From: CBCYMI01 sp965183855
Lineage (GTDB): Bacteria; Pseudomonadota; Alphaproteobacteria; Caulobacterales; Maricaulaceae
DNA: 64,000 nt
Assembly: GCA_965183855.1 (NCBI GenBank)
Contig: CBCYMI010000016.1
Span: forward strand, 62,001-126,000
Direction: 5' to 3'
In this document: positions 59,565 through 64,000 of the stretch, one piece after another
How positions within the stretch are numbered: position 1 is the first letter of the stretch
Layout of the letters: every line of letters starts with the position of its first letter
Translations under genes and position numbers: made by a program
The notes under the pieces: model-generated
Seen by the model: only the letters and a program-made list of their open reading frames with translations
Databases searched by the model: none
What the model was told of the DNA's origin: nothing

Positions 59565-61793
59565 ATCTTAGACCAAAATCCATATACATTATTACGTACA
59601 ATTAGAAAATATATGGCTCATGAAGGTGGGGATCAGGAGCATTTGGATGGGCTGGTACAAATTATTGCAAAAACAATAGGGGTTGATGTTTGTTCAATTT
59701 ATCTTCAACAGCCGAATGAAGAAATGGAATTAAGTGCAACGCATGGGTTAAATCTTAAAGCTGTTCATAAAACCCAGCTGACAAAAGGAGAAGGGCTTGT
59801 TGGAAAAGTTGTGAGCATGGCACGTCCGCTCAATGTTTCTGATGCTGCAAATCATCCTAATTTTTCACATAGACCAGAAACCAATGAAGAAGAATTTCTA
59901 ACCTTTTTGGGGGTTCCAATTCTAAGAGGTGGACGGATATTGGGTGTTTTGTGTGTGCAAAGCAGAAAGCCTCAGGAATATGGTGAAGATATTATAGAAG
60001 GCTTGCAGACCGTTGCAATGATTTTAGCTGAAATCATCATCTCTTTTAAGGATTCAAAAGAATTTAAAGTTAAATTGGAGGGAACAGAAAGAATTCAGGG
60101 TCAGACCTATTCGGATGGTCTTGTAATGGGGGAAGCCATTTTACATGATCTTCCAATATCAACAACAAAACTAATTGCAGATGATATTGAATATGAAGAA
60201 AAACGTCTTGAATCTGCAATTCAATCTCTGAGGCATTCAATTGATTCGATTATTCGTGCAGATCTTGCTTTATTGACAGGTGTAACCAAAGAAATTCTTG
60301 AAACATATCGTATGTTTGCGCATGATCGAGGTTGGGTAAAGCGTCTTGTTGAGGCTGTGCGTTCTGGATTAACAGCAGAGGCAGCCGTTGATCGGGTAAG
60401 AGCAGAACATCGCGTAAGGTTAATGAAAACAGATGATCCATATCTAAGGGCAAGATTACATGACCTAGAAGAATTGGCAAATCGTTTATTACAGCATTTG
60501 CAAGGAAAGGGGTTTCATAAATTATTATTACCTGAAAATGCAATTCTGATTGCACGGAATGCGAGCCCTGCTGAATTATTGGATTTTGATCGTACAAAAT
60601 TAAAAGGGTTAGCACTTGAGGAAGGAGAAACTGCAAGTCATGCATCCATTATTGCTCGTGCTCTTGGAATTCCTTTGGTTGGTAGACTGGAAGGTGTTTT
60701 AGATCGTGTTGAAAATGGAAATAAGGTTATTTTGGATGCAGAACACGGTGTGTTACATGTTCGACCCGATCCAACAGTGATTGGGCTTTATCAACAACGT
60801 TTTGAAACCAGAGGAAAACGCTTAGCTAAATTTGAAAAACTAAAACATGTTAAAACAAGAACAAAAGATCATCATCAAATAAAATTATTGTTAAATGCCG
60901 GATTGGAAATTGATTTGTTAGGAATTAAAAATTTGGCAGTTGATGGAATTGGTCTTTTTAGAACCGAATTTCAGTTTATGGTCTCTGAATCTTTACCAAA
61001 ACGAGATGCTCAAGTTAACCTTTATCGACGAGCCTATCAGGCAGTTGGAAATAAGCCTGTTATTTTTAGAACACTTGATCTTGGTGCAGATAAAGTCTTG
61101 CCTTATAGCAAAATCGAAAAAGAAGACAACCCTGCATTAGGCTGGAGAGCAATTCGAATGGGATTAGATCGTCCAGGCTTGTTGCGATATCAATTACGAG
61201 CACTTGTCATTGCAAGTGAAAATAAAACGCTTTATGTAATGTTTCCTATGATTGCAACTTTAGAAGAGTTTATAAGAGCTAAAAAATGGTTAATGCATGA
61301 AGCTGGTTGGGCTAAAAAAAGAGGATATAAAGCGCCTAAATCTATTAAGGTAGGTGCCATGATAGAAACGCCATCTATTGCATGGATGGCAGAATCTTTA
61401 TTTCAGACAGCAGATTTTATTTCACTTGGAACAAATGATTTAAAACAATATTTCTTTGCAGCAGATAGAAATAATCTTAAGGTTTCTGAACGCTATGATC
61501 ATCTTCATCCTGTTTTTTTATCTTTTTTAAGATCAATTGTTATCACAGCAATTCGACATAAGAAATGTATTTCCATTTGTGGAGAAATGGCAAGTAATGC
61601 AATTGACGCTGCTGTTTTATTAGCGCTTGGCTATCGATCTTTATCTGTGAGCTCTAATGCAATAGGTCCAATAAAGCAGGTTATTTTAGATTTAAATCTT
61701 AATGAATTAGAAAAAAAAGTATTAGACTGGATTGAACAAGGCAAGCTAGATATTCGAAAAAGAGTAACAGAATATTTAAAAAATTTTATATAG
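59565..61793 (+). CDS. ptsP: Phosphoenolpyruvate-protein phosphotransferase PtsP (EI-Ntr), probably with a non-ATG start
   Basis: First enzyme of the nitrogen-related phosphotransferase chain. An N-terminal GAF domain (about 15-150) precedes Enzyme I with the phospho-histidine in GETASHASIIARALGIPL and the PEP-binding DGIGLFRTEFQFM and GTNDLKQYF. The first ATG (59613) leaves out family N-terminal residues PYTLLRTIRKY. AAGGAG (59552-59557) lies 7 nt before an in-frame ATC (59565) and has no start codon suited to it otherwise. I place the start there, giving about 742 residues. lysC-ptsP is a familiar alphaproteobacterial pair. Confidence 0.88.
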   Translation: MLDQNPYTLLRTIRKYMAHEGGDQEHLDGLVQIIAKTIGVDVCSIYLQQPNEEMELSATHGLNLKAVHKTQLTKGEGLVGKVVSMARPLNVSDAANHPNFSHRPETNEEEFLTFLGVPILRGGRILGVLCVQSRKPQEYGEDIIEGLQTVAMILAEIIISFKDSKEFKVKLEGTERIQGQTYSDGLVMGEAILHDLPISTTKLIADDIEYEEKRLESAIQSLRHSIDSIIRADLALLTGVTKEILETYRMFAHDRGWVKRLVEAVRSGLTAEAAVDRVRAEHRVRLMKTDDPYLRARLHDLEELANRLLQHLQGKGFHKLLLPENAILIARNASPAELLDFDRTKLKGLALEEGETASHASIIARALGIPLVGRLEGVLDRVENGNKVILDAEHGVLHVRPDPTVIGLYQQRFETRGKRLAKFEKLKHVKTRTKDHHQIKLLLNAGLEIDLLGIKNLAVDGIGLFRTEFQFMVSESLPKRDAQVNLYRRAYQAVGNKPVIFRTLDLGADKVLPYSKIEKEDNPALGWRAIRMGLDRPGLLRYQLRALVIASENKTLYVMFPMIATLEEFIRAKKWLMHEAGWAKKRGYKAPKSIKVGAMIETPSIAWMAESLFQTADFISLGTNDLKQYFFAADRNNLKVSERYDHLHPVFLSFLRSIVITAIRHKKCISICGEMASNAIDAAVLLALGYRSLSVSSNAIGPIKQVILDLNLNELEKKVLDWIEQGKLDIRKRVTEYLKNFI

Positions 61794-62164
61794 GTTGTCT
61801 CTTGACAAGCAAGACTTTAGGTGTCCTCTGTGTTTTTTACGAATGTGTTTTTATTACGAAACTCTAAACTTTCGTTTTCGTTAAAGAAGGCGTTTGGGGT
61901 ATGCATGATGAATTATTCAGAATTATATCCTGTTTTTTAAGCGGAGTTTAAGGTAGAGGAAATATATTTGGTGTACATTTTTTAGGGTTAGCTCAAATTT
62001 TGGTAGACTAAATCCATGCTTAAATGATAGTTGATATTGCTATAATAGGGTGATCTTTTTTTATTGAGTTAAGCAGGATATATCAATATCTTAAATACTG
62101 AATATAATTTTATTTTAGGTGTGCTAACTTTATGATCCTATTTTCGTATAACAGGAAATAAATC
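61794..62164. other. Gap between ptsP and the RodZ-like gene
   Basis: No gene in 371 bases; prfA, often next to ptsP, is not here. TATAAT near 62041 is a possible -10 element, with only a poor -35. Confidence 0.4.
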
Positions 62165-63019
62165 ATGATGAATGAAGATGAACAAAAACCAGTATGTTTA
62201 GAAGATAAAATATTATCTGAACGTCAAAAAACATTTGGATTTTGGGTTAAACGAAAACGGGAAGAATTAAATCTTCCTATTAGCAAAATTGCAGAAGATT
62301 TATGTATCAAGCCTGTTTATTTACAGGCAATAGAGGATGAAAACTGGCATTTATTACCAGGTTATGGATATATTATTGGGTTTATTTCAAGCTATGCTTG
62401 CTATCTTGGTCTTGATCGAGATAAAACCATTGAGAAATTTAAATCTGGTTACTCAAATCAAGTGCCTGGTTTATCCAAATCAGAAATGTCTGTAATTCCA
62501 AAAGCATATCTGTTCTCCAAATTGCCTGTTTTTGTTATTGTGTTATTCACAGGTTTGATCTTAATCACGAGTTTGACAGGGGTGATTTCATACTGGCATT
62601 CTAATAAAAACCACAGACAAGATATGGATACCAAATATGAGATGCAGCCGAGCTCTGAGAGTAAAAACAGAGCTGATTTGGAAGCAATAAAATCAAAAAC
62701 GCATATTGTAGAAGAAAAAAATATTCCTAAAAACGCTCAAAGCCTTGACCATCAGATCATTTTAAAAACAAGAGTTGATGCCTGGCTAGAAATTAAAGAT
62801 CTGAATAAGAGAATTATCTATTCCAAAGTATTAAAATCAGGAGAAATGTTTCATTTTGCAGGTCAGAAAGAGCTTTATATTAATGTCCATAATGCAGGAG
62901 CTTTTGATATTATTTTAAAAGGAAAATATGTTGGAAGGCTGGGGGAGACAGGCGTTCCAGTATCCAATAAGTCAATTGCCAGTATTATACATACGGCTTT
63001 AAAAAATCAAGAAAGCTAA
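62165..63019 (+). CDS. RodZ-like helix-turn-helix membrane protein
   Basis: Predicted cell-shape/cytoskeletal-type protein. A HTH_25 domain is at about residues 22-90 (GFWVKRKREELNLPISKIAE, YLQAIEDENWHLLPGYGYII), a transmembrane helix at about 118-142 (LPVFVIVLFTGLILITSLTG), a charged periplasmic linker, then a DUF4115 domain (VDAWLEIKDLNKRIIYSKVL, YINVHNAGAFDIILKGKYVG). This is the RodZ architecture; assignment as RodZ rests on it. ispG lies downstream on the same strand as in many alphaproteobacteria, about 250 bases away. Confidence 0.88.
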   Translation: MMNEDEQKPVCLEDKILSERQKTFGFWVKRKREELNLPISKIAEDLCIKPVYLQAIEDENWHLLPGYGYIIGFISSYACYLGLDRDKTIEKFKSGYSNQVPGLSKSEMSVIPKAYLFSKLPVFVIVLFTGLILITSLTGVISYWHSNKNHRQDMDTKYEMQPSSESKNRADLEAIKSKTHIVEEKNIPKNAQSLDHQIILKTRVDAWLEIKDLNKRIIYSKVLKSGEMFHFAGQKELYINVHNAGAFDIILKGKYVGRLGETGVPVSNKSIASIIHTALKNQES

Positions 63020-63273
63020 AAAGCTTGATAAAAAAGCGTCATATATGATTTATATAGAAAAATTATTGAAGGTATGGAGCGGGTGTTTGGTTCTTCTGAA
63101 TATGATCTGGTTTTCCTGTTTATATTAATAAAATATTGTTTTTATACGATTGTTATCGTCTATAAAATCTTTTCTGTTTTCAATATGAATACTATACTAT
63201 CTAATAATAGGATCCGAAGTAAAAACATGAAATTTGTGAATATAAGCATTAATTATGGAGATTATGTATATAT

Positions 63274-64000
63274 ATGAAACAAAATCACCAATCTTTTGAG
63301 GATATCCGTCCATGGAGATCCATTAAAAGACGATCATCCAGGCAAATAAATGTAGGTGGGGTTAAGGTTGGAGGAAATGCACCAATTTCCGTCCAGTCAA
63401 TGACAAATACTTTAACTCATGATATTAAATCAACGCTTAAACAAATCCATGAACTTGAAAAGGCAGGATGTGATATTATTCGTGTTTCTTGTCCGGATGA
63501 AGAATCAACAAATGCGTTTTCAAAAATAGTTAAACAAGTCAATATTCCGTTGATTGCTGATATTCATTTCCATTATAAAAGAGCAATTGAAGCAGCAAAA
63601 GGAGGCGCTGCTTGTTTACGGATTAATCCAGGTAATATTGGTTCAAAGTCACGCATTAAAGAAGTTGTTCAGGCTGCAAAAGATTATGGTTGTTCAATCA
63701 GAATAGGGGTTAATGCAGGCTCTTTAGAAAAACACTTGCTTGATAAATATGGCAGCCCTTGTCCTGATGCCATGGTTGAAAGTGCAGTTTCTCAGGCTCG
63801 TATTTTGCAAGATGAGGATTTTCATGAATATAAAATTTCTGTTAAAGCATCAGATGTTTTTTTAACAATTGCTGCATATCAGGAATTGGCAAAGAAGGTT
63901 GATTGTCCTTTACATCTTGGAATTACAGAAGCTGGTAGTTTTAAATCAGGAACTGTTAAGTCTTCTATTGGTCTTGGTCTGTTATTATGGTCAGGTATTG
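63274..64000 (+). CDS. ispG: 4-hydroxy-3-methylbut-2-enyl diphosphate synthase, start (cut by window edge)
   Basis: MEP-pathway iron-sulfur enzyme (GcpE) producing HMBPP for isoprenoids. About 242 codons are present; the family is about 370-400. It begins RPWRSIKRRSSRQINVGG, then NAPISVQSMTNTLTHDIKS, LEKAGCDIIRVSCPDEES, IADIHFHYKRAIEAAKGGAA, LRINPGNIG and GVNAGSLE. The edge falls at SFKSGTVKSSIGLGLLL. The cysteine cluster ligands lie beyond the window. ATG at 63274; the ribosome site (GGAG) is rather far, 14 nt upstream. Confidence 0.95.
   Translation, partial: MKQNHQSFEDIRPWRSIKRRSSRQINVGGVKVGGNAPISVQSMTNTLTHDIKSTLKQIHELEKAGCDIIRVSCPDEESTNAFSKIVKQVNIPLIADIHFHYKRAIEAAKGGAACLRINPGNIGSKSRIKEVVQAAKDYGCSIRIGVNAGSLEKHLLDKYGSPCPDAMVESAVSQARILQDEDFHEYKISVKASDVFLTIAAYQELAKKVDCPLHLGITEAGSFKSGTVKSSIGLGLLLWSGI

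Noticed and set aside
63074..63277. 67-codon frame ending in an ATGA overlap with ispG
   Set aside because: The overlap is suggestive, but the composition is that of AT-rich noncoding DNA and relatives usually have rodZ followed directly by ispG. Conservation would be needed to accept it.
1..64000. CRISPR array, insertion sequence, prophage or toxin-antitoxin locus
   Set aside because: No regularly spaced repeats, transposase or phage genes, or paired toxin-antitoxin frames were seen; nearly all genes belong to conserved alphaproteobacterial neighbourhoods.

Overview
The window is gene-dense, AT-rich DNA (about one third G+C by eye) from an alphaproteobacterium. The evidence is gene content and order. 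There is an ftsK-lolA-xthA block, a CpdR-type response regulator next to tRNA-Val(GAC), and a cobS-cobT pair with a J-domain gene and bolA beside aroK-aroB-CorC/HlyC. It also holds xerD-accA, secA with a divergent parvulin lipoprotein, and nudix-methyltransferase-comF-grxC-nitrilase-ubiG-lysC-ptsP. This order is typical of Rhodospirillales/Acetobacteraceae-like lineages. Low G+C, eroded or frameshifted core genes and long noncoding gaps suggest a host-associated lineage. I cannot name a genus.

Layout. 1-5008: xthA (cut by the window edge), lolA, and ftsK split by a +1 frameshift. 5009-10446: a Fur-box-preceded heme-type TonB receptor with HmuU/HmuV-like permease and ATPase but no periplasmic binding protein. 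10646-15266: phosphohexomutase, KdsD, GpmA, and a RibD whose reductase half is eroded. 15375-16133: hsp20 with a ROSE-like RNA thermometer. 16401-21944: methyltransferase lipoprotein, an unknown secreted protein, SCP2 protein, XRE regulator, CpdR, tRNA-Val and Mrp. 22016-27353: a BtuB/BtuFCD-like uptake operon. 27563-31322: a phage-shock (Psp) region with PspF divergent from PspA-PspB-PspC, a sigma54 promoter with paired upstream sites, and an LEA-like lipoprotein. 31989-35639: TauE/SafE, MnmC, L28. 35811-44211: phytase-like lipoprotein, cobT, cobS, J protein, bolA, CorC/HlyC, aroB, aroK. 44473-48366: small membrane protein, a TPR-like envelope protein broken at a T10 run, xerD, accA. 48486-53356: porin-like protein, secA, parvulin lipoprotein. 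53706-64000: nudix, methyltransferase, ComF, glutaredoxin, nitrilase, ubiG, lysC, ptsP, RodZ-like protein and the start of ispG.

Most genes are housekeeping. Two TonB/ABC systems import heme or iron and probably a corrinoid or other metal chelate. The Psp module and Hsp20 handle envelope and heat stress. The less ordinary signals are the ROSE-like thermometer, two frameshifted genes with plausible recoding sites, two genes whose best-supported start codon is ATC, the eroded RibD, and hydrophilic insertions in conserved enzymes. I saw no CRISPR array, insertion sequence, prophage or obvious new defence system.
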